Assembly (NCBI GenBank): GCA_030695945.1
Contig: JAUYOG010000019.1
Location: forward strand, 1-64,000
Direction: 5' to 3'
Source of the DNA: Ramlibacter sp.
GTDB lineage: Bacteria; Pseudomonadota; Gammaproteobacteria; Burkholderiales; Burkholderiaceae_C
DNA: 64,000 bases
The notes under the pieces were generated by a model that did no database searches, was not told the origin of the DNA, and saw only the letters and a list, made by a program, of their open reading frames with translations. Positions 44,919-55,170 of this stretch are shown here, in pieces (within the stretch, counting starts at the first letter, position 1; every line of letters starts with the position of its first letter). The position numbers were made by a program, and so were the translations under genes.

Positions 44919-45395
44919 CTATCCGGCGCCGATGACCGTCCAAAGGCCCTTCTCGAGCCTCAGCGCATCGACCTCGCCGCGGTAGTAGCCCCGCACCGTC
45001 CCCGACTCTGCATAACCATGGTCGCGGTAGAAGGCGATCGCGATGGGGTTGTCGCAGCGCGCCTCGAGTTGCACGCGCTCGATGCCCGCCGTGAGTGCGC
45101 TTTTCTCCAGCCACGAGAGCAGTACCGCGCCCAGCCCGCGCTTGCGCTCGGTGGGCCGCACCGCCAGCAGCGTCAGGTGCGCCTTCTGCTCGCCGTAGCG
45201 CATGATGCCGAAGCCCAGCACCAGGCCGCGCTCGCGCACCACCGCGACGTTGGTGGCGTCGTCGCGGATCGCCTTCATGACGCGGGATGGCGTCCAGCTC
45301 CAGCCGAGGCCGTATTCCACATAGTCGCGCGACATCTCGGCGATGCCCCGCGCGTCGGCAGGCCCTGCGAGGCTGACCTGGGGAATGATGATCAT
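44919..45395 (-). CDS. GNAT-family N-acetyltransferase
   Basis: 158 residues. Acetyl-CoA motif in VRPTERKRGLGAVLLSWLEKSA (Q/RxxGxG/A type) and LEARCDNPIAIAFYRDHGYAESG. Acceptor unknown. The ATG at 45395 is chosen although AGGAAGGAG lies 18 bases upstream; earlier in-frame ATGs up to 45458 would overlap the gloA start region. Confidence 0.82.
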   Translation of the reverse strand: MIIIPQVSLAGPADARGIAEMSRDYVEYGLGWSWTPSRVMKAIRDDATNVAVVRERGLVLGFGIMRYGEQKAHLTLLAVRPTERKRGLGAVLLSWLEKSALTAGIERVQLEARCDNPIAIAFYRDHGYAESGTVRGYYRGEVDALRLEKGLWTVIGAG

Positions 45396-45456
45396 GGCGC
45401 CGCCAGCATAGCGCTCCTTCCTGCAAAGCGCACGCTGCATCGCCATAATGGAAGCC

Positions 45457-45852
45457 ATGAGACTCCTTCACACCATGCTGCGCGTGGGCGACCTGCAACG
45501 CTCCATCGATTTCTACACCCGCGTGCTCGGCATGAAGCTGCTGCGCACCACCGAGCGGCCCGAGCAGAAGTACTCGCTGGCGTTCGTCGGCTACGGCACC
45601 AACCCGGACCATGCCGAGATCGAGCTCACCTACAACCATGGCGTCGACAGCTACGAGCTGGGCACGGCCTACGGCCACATCGCGCTGGGTGTGCCGGACG
45701 TGTACGGCGCCTGCGAGAAGATCCGCGCCGGTGGCGGCAACGTCACGCGCGAGCCGGGGCCGGTCAAGGGCGGCACGACGGTGATCGCGTTCGTCACCGA
45801 CCCGGACGGCTACAAGATCGAGCTGATCGAGCGGAAAGCCGAAGCCGCGTAG
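45457..45852 (+). CDS. gloA: Lactoylglutathione lyase (glyoxalase I)
   Basis: 131 residues, typical for bacterial Glo[21 protein letters not shown] start with the first metal His, AEIELTYN (Glu ligand), YGHIALGV (His) and GYKIELIE (Glu): all four metal ligands are present, in the arrangement of the Ni-type enzyme. Detoxifies methylglyoxal as the glutathione hemithioacetal. ATG at 45457 fits the family; the ATG at 45448 would add three residues. Confidence 0.94.
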   Translation: MRLLHTMLRVGDLQRSIDFYTRVLGMKLLRTTERPEQKYSLAFVGYGTNPDHAEIELTYNHGVDSYELGTAYGHIALGVPDVYGACEKIRAGGGNVTREPGPVKGGTTVIAFVTDPDGYKIELIERKAEAA

Positions 45853-45862
45853 TGTGGGCGGC

Positions 45863-45968
45863 GGCCCGTGGACGGCGGGCGGCCAACTCCGCGAATGTCC
45901 CCCGGCGCGGGTACGCCCGCTTCCGCCTCCTTTATTTCGCTGCGTCGGCCACCCGCCATCCACGGCCC
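45863..45968. repeat. 106-bp inverted-repeat element, copy C (core in minus orientation)
   Basis: Outer arms 45863-45895 and 45936-45968 pair at 27 of 33 positions. Read on the minus strand the core has GCAGCGAAAT-AAAGGAGG, an inner hairpin GCGGG/CCCGC and GGGGGACATTCGCGGAG, the same blocks as copies A and B. The rest of the 315-base gene-free stretch 45853-46167 is copy B plus about 95 bases in which I see nothing else. Confidence 0.8.
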
Positions 45969-46017
45969 TTAGGCAGCGTTAGCTCGCTCGACGCATCGAA
46001 CACCCTCACAGGTGGAA

Positions 46018-46119
46018 GGATCAGGGCGGCGGGGCGCTCTACGCAGCGAAATCAAGGAGGAGCCGCCCTCCCGGCGGCGGGGGACATTCGCGGAGTAGAG
46101 TGCCCCGCCGCCCTGATCC
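46018..46119. repeat. 102-bp inverted-repeat element, copy B (core in plus orientation)
   Basis: Outer arms 46018-46050 and 46087-46119 pair at 30 of 33 positions. The core at 46046-46091 contains GCGAAATCAAGGAGGAG, an inner hairpin GCCGCC/GGCGGC and GGGGGACATTCGC. It lies 49 bases from copy C and in opposite orientation. Confidence 0.85.
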
Positions 46120-46167
46120 CGCCAACAACTCAGAGACGCACAGCTTGCAGGACAGGACACTAAGCTC

Positions 46168-46811
46168 TCAGGCCCTCAACGCCACTGCCTCGCGGGCCAG
46201 CTGCGTGATCCGCGCCCAGTCGCCCTGCGCCACCGCGTCGGCCGGCGTCAGCCACGAGCCGCCGACGCACACCACATTGGCCAACGCGAGGAAGTCCGCG
46301 GCGTTGGCCGGCGTCATTCCGCCGGTGGGGCAGAACTTCACGTCGCCGAACGGGCCCTGCCACGCCTTGAGCATCGCCAAGCCGCCCGCCTGCATCGCGG
46401 GGAAGAACTTGAGGGCCGTGTAGCCGTCCTCCTGCGCCATCATGATCTCGCTGCCCGTCGCCACGCCGGGCAGGAGCGGCAGCCCGAGTTCCCGGCAGGC
46501 CTTGCCGACGGCGTGGGTGTATCCGGGACTCACGGCGAAGCGCGCGCCGGCCTTCGCGGCCGCCTGCGCGTCGGCGGCGCTGCGCACCGTGCCCGCACCG
46601 GCGACGGCTTCGGGCACCTCGCGCGCGATGGCCTCGATGCAGGCCAGCGCGGCCGGCGTGCGCAGCGTCACCTCCAGCATGCGGACGCCACCGGCGACGA
46701 GCGCGCGCGCCAGCGGCACGGCATGCGCCACGTCGGACAGCACGATTACCGGGATCACCGGCGCATCGGCCATCACCTGCAAAGGCGTCAGTTTGCCTGT
46801 TACCCCATTTC

Positions 46812-46821
<10 letters not shown>
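46168..46821 (-). CDS. eda: 2-keto-3-deoxy-6-phosphogluconate aldolase
   Basis: 217 residues. [36 protein letters not shown] and ALKFFPA with the Schiff-base Lys; [16 protein letters not shown] binds the phosphate. Cleaves KDPG to pyruvate and glyceraldehyde-3-phosphate. Start at 46821 overlaps the edd stop by 10 bases. It is a second aldolase beside DgoA, with the Thr-rich active site expected for KDPG rather than KDPGal. Confidence 0.94.
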
Positions 46822-48653
<1,832 letters not shown>

Positions 48654-48660
48654 CTGGTTT

Positions 48661-48675
48661 GGTAACAAAATTACA
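48661..48675. promoter_or_regulatory. HexR-like operator before edd
   Basis: On the minus strand the site reads TGTAATTTTGTTACC, close to the HexR consensus TGTAATT-N-ATTACA; the core is GTAA-N5-TTAC. It ends about 8 bases before the edd start, a repressing position. HexR is the KDPG-responsive regulator of edd-eda in proteobacteria. Confidence 0.5.
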
Positions 48676-48728
48676 GGGCCGATCCTACCCCGGAACACGG
48701 CCCCGCGTGTGTGCCGCCGTTACGAACG

Positions 48729-48743
48729 GGTTACCAAAATACG
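48729..48743. promoter_or_regulatory. Second HexR-like half-conserved box in the divergent edd promoter region
   Basis: GGTTACCAAAATACG resembles the first box (GGTAACAAAATTACA) as a direct repeat 68 bases away. It may allow cooperative binding across the edd/chaC-like promoter gap. Confidence 0.35.
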
Positions 48744-48773
48744 GGGGCAATGGCCCGGCGCTAAAGTTGGGCC

Positions 48774-49358
48774 ATGAGCGAATTGAAGCCGCTGCGCGAT
48801 CCGGCGCCGATGCTGGACCAGGTGCTGCACGAATGGGGCGGCCACGAGGATCTTTGGGTCTTCGGTTACGGCTCGCTGATCTGGCGGCCCGACTTCGACT
48901 TTGCCGAACGCCGGCCCGCCAAGGTGCACGGCTGGCATCGCGCGCTGAAGATGTGGAGCCGCATCAACCGCGGCACGCCCGAGCGGCCGGGCCTGGTGTT
49001 CGGCATGCTGTCCGGGGGCTGTTGCCAGGGCATGGTGTTCCGCATCCCCAAGCAGGCCGGGCGCGGGACGCTCGCCCAACTCTGGTCGCGCGAAATGGCG
49101 ACGGCCGTCTACGACCCGAAGTGGCTGACCTGCCACACGACGCACGGCCCGGTGAAAGCGCTGGCCTTCACGCTGTCGCGCAAGAGCCCCAGCCACACCG
49201 GCACTCTGAGCGAAGACGAGTACCGCCGGATCTTCAGCCAGGCCACCGGCATCTACGGCACGACGCTCGAGTATGCGCACCGCACGCTGGAAGAGCTGCG
49301 CCGCCACAACATCCGCGACCGCCACCTCGAGCGCCTGCTCAGGCTCCTGGAGCAGTAG
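48774..49358 (+). CDS. ChaC-like gamma-glutamylcyclotransferase
   Basis: 194 residues. FGYGSLIWRPDFDF (about 29-42) is the ChaC substrate-binding motif and GMVFRIP lies mid-protein. Degrades glutathione to 5-oxoproline and Cys-Gly. No signal peptide. It is divergent from edd-eda and near gloA and sodC, so this part of the window holds several thiol/oxidative stress genes. Confidence 0.87.
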   Translation: MSELKPLRDPAPMLDQVLHEWGGHEDLWVFGYGSLIWRPDFDFAERRPAKVHGWHRALKMWSRINRGTPERPGLVFGMLSGGCCQGMVFRIPKQAGRGTLAQLWSREMATAVYDPKWLTCHTTHGPVKALAFTLSRKSPSHTGTLSEDEYRRIFSQATGIYGTTLEYAHRTLEELRRHNIRDRHLERLLRLLEQ

Positions 49359-49443
49359 TTTTCAAGGATTGCCTGGCCCGGCGCTTGCGCCTACAGTGGG
49401 CGCCGTGTCCACCCTCTTTCCAACAACAGAAGGAGTCCTTGCC

Positions 49444-49965
49444 ATGCAGCAACGCACCCTCGCCGTCCTCGCCTTCTCTGCCGTCGCCGCGCTGGCCGGT
49501 TGCGCCACGGTGACAGGCCCGCGGGCCGTCGCGACATTGGCCCCCACGGCCGGGAACACCGCAACGGGCTCCGTACGATTCGCGCAGTCGGGCGGCAAGG
49601 TGCAGGTCTCGGGCGAAATCCGCGGCCTGAAGCCGAACGCCGAGCATGGCTTCCACGTGCACGAGAAGGGGGACTGCTCCAGCCCCGACGGCATGAGCAC
49701 CGGCGGCCACTTCAACCCCACCGGCGCGCCGCACGGCAACCACGACGCGGGGCCCCACCATGCAGGCGACCTCCCGCCGCTCAAGGCCAATGCCCAGGGC
49801 GTTGCCACTTTCAACTTCGAATCGTCCACCATCAGCGTGGGAAGCGGCGCGACCGACGTGGTGGGCAAGGGCCTCATCGTCCACCGCGACCCCGACGATT
49901 TCAAGACACAGCCCACCGGCAACGCCGGCCCGCGCCTGGCTTGCGCGGTGATCGCCCGCAACTAG
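49444..49965 (+). CDS. sodC: Cu-Zn superoxide dismutase lipoprotein
   Basis: 173 residues. Lipobox ALAGC at about 17-21 gives a lipidated periplasmic protein. Copper/zinc ligands: HGFHVHEKGDC, GGHFNPTGAPHG, GPHHAGDLPPL and a late His in IVHRDPDDF; disulfide Cys in KGDCSS and LACAVIA. ATG at 49444 follows AGAAGGAG. Detoxifies superoxide in the periplasm. Confidence 0.94.
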   Translation: MQQRTLAVLAFSAVAALAGCATVTGPRAVATLAPTAGNTATGSVRFAQSGGKVQVSGEIRGLKPNAEHGFHVHEKGDCSSPDGMSTGGHFNPTGAPHGNHDAGPHHAGDLPPLKANAQGVATFNFESSTISVGSGATDVVGKGLIVHRDPDDFKTQPTGNAGPRLACAVIARN

Positions 49966-50083
49966 GGTCCTGCCCCGCAAGTTCGTCGTCCCCGTTTCCT
50001 GAAGAATCCAGCGCGGAGACGTCGCGACGACCTCGCAGCCCGCTCGCGCACAGCTTTGCCGCGAGATCCAGAAGCGCACCACC

Positions 50084-50626
50084 CTACGGCACCGACCGCA
50101 GCAGCCGCTCCGCCGCGGCGAGGTCCTGCACCGTGTCGATGTCCGTGACGATGCCCGGATCGTCGAGCTCGAGGTGGATGACGGCTTCGGGCGGCTGGGC
50201 TCGCACGATCGCCGCCGCGCCTTGCGCGCCTGCCAACAGCAGCAGCGCGTCGCGGCAGGATGCGGCGAAACCGACGGGATGCCCCCGCTGGCCTCTGTGG
50301 TGCGGCACCGCGACGGTGTGGGTTGCCAGCGCGGCCGCGACGGCCAGAAGGCTTTCGGGCCGCACCAGCGGCAGGTCGCCCGGCAGCACCAGCCAACCCG
50401 AAGCGCCCGCCGTCGCGCGCACGCCCGCCGCGATCGAATCGCCCATGCCTTCGTGGCCCGCATCTTCCAGGTGCCATGGCAACCCGCTCCCGCGGACGGC
50501 GTCCAGCGTGCATTCGAGAACGGTTTTGCCGCCCAGGCGCGCCTCCAACTTGGAGCCGGTGCCGCCCGACGCGATGAAGCGCTCGCCCCGGCCGGAGGCG
50601 AGGACGAGCACGACCGGAGAGGTCAT
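50084..50626 (-). CDS. MobA-like molybdenum cofactor nucleotidyltransferase (MocA type)
   Basis: 180 residues. N-terminal LVLASGRGERF (variant of LAAGxGxRxG) and LPGDLPLVRPES metal/nucleotide motif. Together with XdhC, to which it is joined by ATGA (50623-50626), it should attach CMP or GMP to molybdopterin for xanthine-oxidase-type enzymes. No such enzyme gene is in the window. Confidence 0.8.
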   Translation of the reverse strand: MTSPVVLVLASGRGERFIASGGTGSKLEARLGGKTVLECTLDAVRGSGLPWHLEDAGHEGMGDSIAAGVRATAGASGWLVLPGDLPLVRPESLLAVAAALATHTVAVPHHRGQRGHPVGFAASCRDALLLLAGAQGAAAIVRAQPPEAVIHLELDDPGIVTDIDTVQDLAAAERLLRSVP

Positions 50627-51615
50627 TCGGCCGAAGCCCCCACCCCCTCCCTCCCCCAGAGGGTGAGGGAGTTGGAAGCATGGTTCTTGACTTCGACGAT
50701 CTGCGCCACGACCGACACCGCGATCTCGGCCGGGGTCCGGGCGCCGATGCGCAGGCCGACCGGCCCGTGCAGCCGCGCGAGCTCGGCTTCGGTCAGGTCG
50801 AAATGCTCGGCCAGCCGCTTCTTGCGCGCGGCCTGGTTGCGCGAGGAGCCGAGGGCGCCCACATAGAAGGCATGAGAGCGCAGCGCTTCGAGCAGCGCCA
50901 TGTCGTCGAGCTTAGGGTCATGCGTGAGCGCGACGATGGCCGTGTGCGCATCCGCATGCAACTCGCGCACGACGTCGTCCGGCATGCCGGGCAAGTGGGT
51001 GGCGCCGGTGATGCCCGTGGTTCCCGAGTACTCTTCCCTCGGATCGCACACCAGAACCTCGAAGTCCAGCATGACCGCCATCTGCGCGACGGCTTGCGAG
51101 AGCTGGCCGGCGCCCACCAGCAGCAGGCGCCATCGGGGGCCGAACAGCGTGGTGAGCTTCAGGCCGTCGAACTGCATGTGCTCGTCGCGCGTCGCGGCGG
51201 CCAGCGTCACTTCGCCGCTGGCCAGCGTGAGCGTGCGGGACACGAGTTCGTGCGCCGCCGTGCGCGCGAGCACCTCTTCCACCCAGCGCGTGTCCACCAG
51301 CGGCTCCTGCACCAGCCGCAGCGTGCCGCCGCACGGCAGGCCGAACCGCGCGGCTTCTTCCTTGCTGACGCCATAGGCGATCATCGCCGGCGCCGCGTGG
51401 CGCTCGCCCGCCTTGACCCGCGCGATCAGGTCGTCCTCGACGCAGCCGCCCGAGACCGAGCCGCTCACCGCGCCGTCGTCGCGCACGGCCAGCAGCGCCC
51501 CGGGCGGGCGCGGCGCGCTGCCCCAGGTCTCCACCACCGTAACCAGGGTCACTGCGTGGCCGTCGCAGCGCCACGCCAGGGCATCGCCGAGCACGCGCAG
51601 GTCGAGGCTTTCCAT
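50623..51615 (-). CDS. xdhC: XdhC-family molybdenum cofactor insertion protein
   Basis: 330 residues from ATG 51615. N-terminal XdhC_CoxI domain with [12 protein letters not shown] (conserved Cys) and [13 protein letters not shown]-terminal Rossmann domain with [17 protein letters not shown] and [15 protein letters not shown]. Delivers the sulfurated cofactor to a xanthine dehydrogenase-like protein. Its last dozen residues ([15 protein letters not shown]) are encoded by a palindromic repeat, so the natural C-terminus may have been replaced. Confidence 0.87.
   Translation of the reverse strand: MESLDLRVLGDALAWRCDGHAVTLVTVVETWGSAPRPPGALLAVRDDGAVSGSVSGGCVEDDLIARVKAGERHAAPAMIAYGVSKEEAARFGLPCGGTLRLVQEPLVDTRWVEEVLARTAAHELVSRTLTLASGEVTLAAATRDEHMQFDGLKLTTLFGPRWRLLLVGAGQLSQAVAQMAVMLDFEVLVCDPREEYSGTTGITGATHLPGMPDDVVRELHADAHTAIVALTHDPKLDDMALLEALRSHAFYVGALGSSRNQAARKKRLAEHFDLTEAELARLHGPVGLRIGARTPAEIAVSVVAQIVEVKNHASNSLTLWGREGVGASAE
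50634..50671. repeat. Palindromic repeat at the xdhC/mobA-like junction
   Basis: CTCCCTCCCCC (50647-50657) and GGGTGAGGGAG (50661-50671) pair at 10 of 11 positions, preceded by AAGCCCCCACCCC as in the edd copy. It encodes the xdhC C-terminus. Confidence 0.75.
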
Positions 51616-51760
51616 CAGGTCCTTCGCAGGGAAAACATCCCTTCCGGGCCATTGTCCGTCAAGCCAACTTGAAGGGCAATTCGCGCGGGATGTACGTCTC
51701 GGCGAGATGCAGCAGCGCGCCGGCTTGCCGCCCGTTGGATTCCTGGGTGGCGATGAGACA

Positions 51761-52420
51761 ATGCCGTCGATGACGAGCACGACTTCCTCCCGCCTTGCCG
51801 AGTTGCGCAAGAGCTACGAGCGCGCCGAATTGAGCGAGGAGGCTTCGCACGCCGAGCCGTTGCGCCAGTTCGACCATTGGCTCAGCGAGGCCATCAGCGC
51901 CGAAATCCCCGAGCCCAACGCCATGACGGTGGCCACCGTCGGGAGCGACCTGCGCCCCAGCACGCGCATCGTGCTGATCAAGGGCTACGACGAGCGCGGC
52001 ATCGCCTGGTACACCAACTACGACAGCCGCAAGGGCCAGCAGCTGGCGGGCAACCCGTACGCCGCCCTGCAGTTCCATTGGGTGGAGCTGGAACGCGTGG
52101 TGCGCATCGAAGGCCGGGTCGAGAAGACGACGCCCGAGGAGAGCGACGCCTACTTCGCCACCCGCCCGCTGGACTCGCGCATCGGCGCCTGGGCCAGCCC
52201 GCAAAGCCAGGTGATCGCGAGCCGCACCGTGCTGGTCACCAACGCGGCGAAGTACGGGGCGCAGTACATGCTCAATCCCCCGCGGCCACCCCACTGGGGC
52301 GGGTACCGGCTGGTGCCGGACCAGTGGGAGTTCTGGCAGGGCCGCAAGAGCCGCCTGCACGACCGGCTGCGCTACGCGCTGCGCGATGGCACGTGGGTGC
52401 GGGAGCGGCTGGCGCCCTAA
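51761..52420 (+). CDS. pdxH: Pyridoxamine 5'-phosphate oxidase
   Basis: 219 residues. [28 protein letters not shown] (FMN site), [22 protein letters not shown] and [24 protein letters not shown] (PLP site, end) are all present. Makes pyridoxal 5'-phosphate. Start: ATG 51761 or 51770 (three residues shorter); neither has a strong ribosome site. Confidence 0.94.
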   Translation: MPSMTSTTSSRLAELRKSYERAELSEEASHAEPLRQFDHWLSEAISAEIPEPNAMTVATVGSDLRPSTRIVLIKGYDERGIAWYTNYDSRKGQQLAGNPYAALQFHWVELERVVRIEGRVEKTTPEESDAYFATRPLDSRIGAWASPQSQVIASRTVLVTNAAKYGAQYMLNPPRPPHWGGYRLVPDQWEFWQGRKSRLHDRLRYALRDGTWVRERLAP

Positions 52421-52561
52421 GAGCAGTCTGCTCTGTTGACGTCTGGTCGGCGGGCGCAGCCAGCGACGTGGGACATTCGCGGAGGCGGCCGGGCCCCGTC
52501 CTGGTCCGGACCAGGGCAGAGGCCAGGCACTTGCCCCGACCCCAGGAACGCTCGATAGCGA
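52421..52561. repeat. Convergent gap with palindromes and a truncated copy of the intergenic element
   Basis: GAGCAG-T-CTGCTC (52421-52433) sits right after the pdxH stop, and CCTGGTCC/GGACCAGG (52500-52515) is a perfect 16-bp palindrome. Both are terminator-like for the converging genes, without T-runs. Between them GTGGGACATTCGCGGAGG (about 52469-52486) matches the right end of the element seen at 46 kb, but its left half is missing. Confidence 0.55.
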
Positions 52562-53053
52562 TTACTTCACGCCGACGGCGTCAGTGATGCGGTAGTACAG
52601 GCCGTACGGGTCGTCGGCCAGCACGGCGAACTTGCCCTCGACCGTCACCGGGTCCAGCGTGTAGCGCACCGGCGTCTTCGTCTTGACCTCGACCATGCTT
52701 TCCGGCCCGCCGGGCACGCAGAAGCCGCACGTCAGCGGCACCGAGCTCAGCAGGAAATGCGTCTGCTTCTCGCCGGGCTCCAGCGGCATCATGAAGCCCT
52801 GGACGCGCTGGGTCTTCTGGTTGAGCTCGAGCTGCGCCTTCTCGAAATTCGGCAGCAGCTTGTTTTTCTCGGCGCGGGTCTTCACGGCCGTCAGCAGCGA
52901 CCACGGCACGACGTCCGCGCGCTCGGGCAGCGGCTGGAACGGGCTGTTCGGGCTGTGCACGCCCGGGCCCGTGCCCATGGGCACAGGCGGGCTCAACTGC
53001 GCGCCGGCCGAGGCGGCGGCGAGGAACGCCAACAAGACAACTGCTCTCTTCAT
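52562..53053 (-). CDS. Secreted DUF3299 family protein
   Basis: 163 residues from ATG 53053 (TAGGAGC upstream). Signal peptide KRAVVLLAFLAAASAGAQ. The mature part has the DUF3299 pattern QGFMMPLE, a run of FLLSS, then TCGFCVPGGPES in place of the usual C-H-PPPP-N segment, with a CxxC. Last gene of the msrA-ABC set. Members of this family often sit beside FtsX-like ABC transporters. Confidence 0.72.
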   Translation of the reverse strand: MKRAVVLLAFLAAASAGAQLSPPVPMGTGPGVHSPNSPFQPLPERADVVPWSLLTAVKTRAEKNKLLPNFEKAQLELNQKTQRVQGFMMPLEPGEKQTHFLLSSVPLTCGFCVPGGPESMVEVKTKTPVRYTLDPVTVEGKFAVLADDPYGLYYRITDAVGVK

Positions 53054-53063
53054 GGCGCTGCTC

Positions 53064-53297
53064 CTAATGCTCATGTTTCATCCCGCAGTATTTTCCTATG
53101 GCCAGCCCCTTGCAAGCGGCCTGCAATTGTTTCTGGCAGTCGTCCGGGTTCTTGCCCGACTCCAGGCATTTCGCGGCCGCCTCGTGGGCCGCGGCCATCG
53201 CCCGGTGGCGCTGCGCGTCCTTCCTGATGTCTTCCGGGCTTTCGGCGGCCAGCGTCAACAGCGGGAGGAGCGCGGCGAGCAGCAACAGTTTCTTCAT
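53064..53297 (-). CDS. Small secreted Cys/His-rich protein
   Basis: 77 residues. Signal peptide (KKLLLLAALLPLLTLAA), then a helical domain with four cysteines (AAKCLESG, DDCQK, AACKG, KYCGMK) and a C-terminal KHEH. The pattern suggests two disulfides or metal binding. AGGTGAAGAG just before the ATG. Lies between the permease and DUF3299 genes. Confidence 0.7.
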   Translation of the reverse strand: MKKLLLLAALLPLLTLAAESPEDIRKDAQRHRAMAAAHEAAAKCLESGKNPDDCQKQLQAACKGLAIGKYCGMKHEH

Positions 53298-53301
53298 CTC
53301 T

Positions 53302-54504
53302 TCACCTTGAATTGAGCAGGTGGGCCACATCGACCCGGGAAGCGGTCACCGCAGGGATCAGCGCCGCGAGCGTCGCCACCGCCACTGCGGCCACCGGGAT
53401 CCATGCCTCGGCGGGCACCCAGATGCGGCCGGTGACCGGCAGCGAGCGTTGCGCCTCCAGCAGATAGCCTACCAGCGCTGTCAAGCCATGGCCGGAGGCC
53501 AGCCCCAGCGCCGAAGCCATCACCGCCAGCCAGAGCGCCTCGCACAGCAGCAGCGCCGCGACCTTGGCCGGCGTGGCGCCCAGCATCCGCAGCATGGCCA
53601 GGTCGGCGCGCCGCTCGCGCACCGCGTTCCAGAACGCGATGAAGACGCTCAGCGCCGCCGTGAACAGCAGCACGGCACCGACCCCGCGCAGCACCTCGGA
53701 CCCCACGCCCAGCATGCGCAGCAGCCGCGAGACTTCGACCGCGGGCGCGGCCGCCTGCATGCCGGTGCTGGCATTGACGTAGCGCGGGAAACTGACGGCC
53801 GCCAGCGGGCTCTTGTACGCGATCAGCGCGATCGTGACCTCGCGCTCCGCTTCCAGCAGCTTGCGGTCCGCGTCGTCGACGGCCATCGCCTTTTCGTGCA
53901 CCTGCCAGACCGACTCGGTGGCCGTGAGGATCAGTCGGTCCAACACGCAGCCGCACGGCGCGAGCACGCCCTTGACGCGGAACGTGTTCTCGCCATGCTC
54001 GTGGCCGCCGCCGCCCAGGCCGTGGCTGCCAACGAAGCTGTCATCCGTCGCCATGCCCGTGCCCTGCGCCACCTGTGAGCCGAGCACCACTTCCATGGGC
54101 CGCGTCCAGGCCTGTCCTTGCGCGAAGTCCATCTTGTAGTGGGTGAGGTAGTCCATGGTGGTGCCGACGATCCGGAAACCGCGGAAGCTGTCGCCCAGGC
54201 TCAACGGGATCAGCTTGGCCACCTGCGGCTGCTTGCGCAATTCCTCCACGTCCGCCAGCGGGATGTTGCCCGGCGGCACGTCGATGTGGAAGACGCCCGC
54301 CAGGATCAGCTGCATCGGGCTGCCCTTGGCGCCCACGACAAGGTCGATGCCCGCCAGGTCGCGCTGGAAGGCGCGGTCGACCTGCTCGCTGGCGAGCAGC
54401 ACGAAGGAGATCGAGGCCAGGCCGAGCGTGAGCAGCAGCAGGTTGAGAAGGGCCTGCAAAGGCCGCGACCAGAGATACCGGAAGGCCAGCGCGATCGTCT
54501 TCAT
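53302..54504 (-). CDS. FtsX-like ABC transporter permease with His-rich periplasmic loop
   Basis: 400 residues. One N-terminal helix, a long periplasmic MacB-type domain (about 45-280), then three helices with the FtsX loop RERRADLAMLRMLGATPAKV. The periplasmic part contains SHGLGGGGHEHGENTF (about 165-180) and APCGCV, likely metal-binding. Overlaps the ATPase stop in ATGA. Such permeases usually do mechanotransmission or lipoprotein/peptide extraction rather than classical import. Confidence 0.82.
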   Translation of the reverse strand: MKTIALAFRYLWSRPLQALLNLLLLTLGLASISFVLLASEQVDRAFQRDLAGIDLVVGAKGSPMQLILAGVFHIDVPPGNIPLADVEELRKQPQVAKLIPLSLGDSFRGFRIVGTTMDYLTHYKMDFAQGQAWTRPMEVVLGSQVAQGTGMATDDSFVGSHGLGGGGHEHGENTFRVKGVLAPCGCVLDRLILTATESVWQVHEKAMAVDDADRKLLEAEREVTIALIAYKSPLAAVSFPRYVNASTGMQAAAPAVEVSRLLRMLGVGSEVLRGVGAVLLFTAALSVFIAFWNAVRERRADLAMLRMLGATPAKVAALLLCEALWLAVMASALGLASGHGLTALVGYLLEAQRSLPVTGRIWVPAEAWIPVAAVAVATLAALIPAVTASRVDVAHLLNSR

Positions 54505-55163
54505 GGCGCGGCGCCCACCGCTGCCGCCGGCTGGATCCGGTACACCATCGCGGCCGGCAGCGCCTCCTGCACGCGCCTGTCGTGCGTGGCGATCACCAGC
54601 GTTGCGTTGCACTGGGCGGCGCAGTTCTCGAGCAGGCGCAGGCCCGTCAGCGCGGCCTCGTCGTCCAGGCTGGCCGTCGGTTCGTCGGCCAGGATGACCT
54701 TGGGCTCCATCAGGATCGTGCGCGCCAGCGCGACGCGTTGCGCCTGCCCGCCCGAGAGCTGATATGGGCGGCGGCCCGCGAGGTCACCGACGCCCAGCAA
54801 GTCCAATGCGCGGTGCATCGCGATGCGGCTTTCAGGCACGCCGGCGGCATAGAACGCGAGCGCGAGATTGCGCTCCACGGAGAGCGCGTCGCTCAGGTGA
54901 AGTTTCTGCGGCAGGAAGCCGAGGTGCCGGGCTCGCCAGGCGTCACGGCCGGTGCGCGACAACCCGGCGAGCGGTTGCCCGGCCACCACGACCTCTCCCG
55001 CGGCCGGCGTCAGCAGGCCGGCGACGAGCGCCAGCCAGGTGGACTTGCCCGCGCCTGAATTGCCGTGCAGCAGCAGCGTCGCGCCCTGGGGAACGTCGAC
55101 GTCGTGGAAGGACAGGGAGGGACCGGACGGGTACTCGTAGCGGAGGGCGCGCGTTTCGATCAC
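54501..55163 (-). CDS. ABC transporter ATPase (MacB/LolD type)
   Basis: 220 residues. Walker A GNSGAGKST (about 34-42), signature LSGGQAQRVALARTI, Walker B VILADEPTASLD, H-loop VIATHDRRVQ. Partner of the FtsX-like permease downstream, and starts seven bases after msrA. Confidence 0.9.
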   Translation of the reverse strand: MIETRALRYEYPSGPSLSFHDVDVPQGATLLLHGNSGAGKSTWLALVAGLLTPAAGEVVVAGQPLAGLSRTGRDAWRARHLGFLPQKLHLSDALSVERNLALAFYAAGVPESRIAMHRALDLLGVGDLAGRRPYQLSGGQAQRVALARTILMEPKVILADEPTASLDDEAALTGLRLLENCAAQCNATLVIATHDRRVQEALPAAMVYRIQPAAAVGAAP

Positions 55164-55170
55164 GGGCTCG

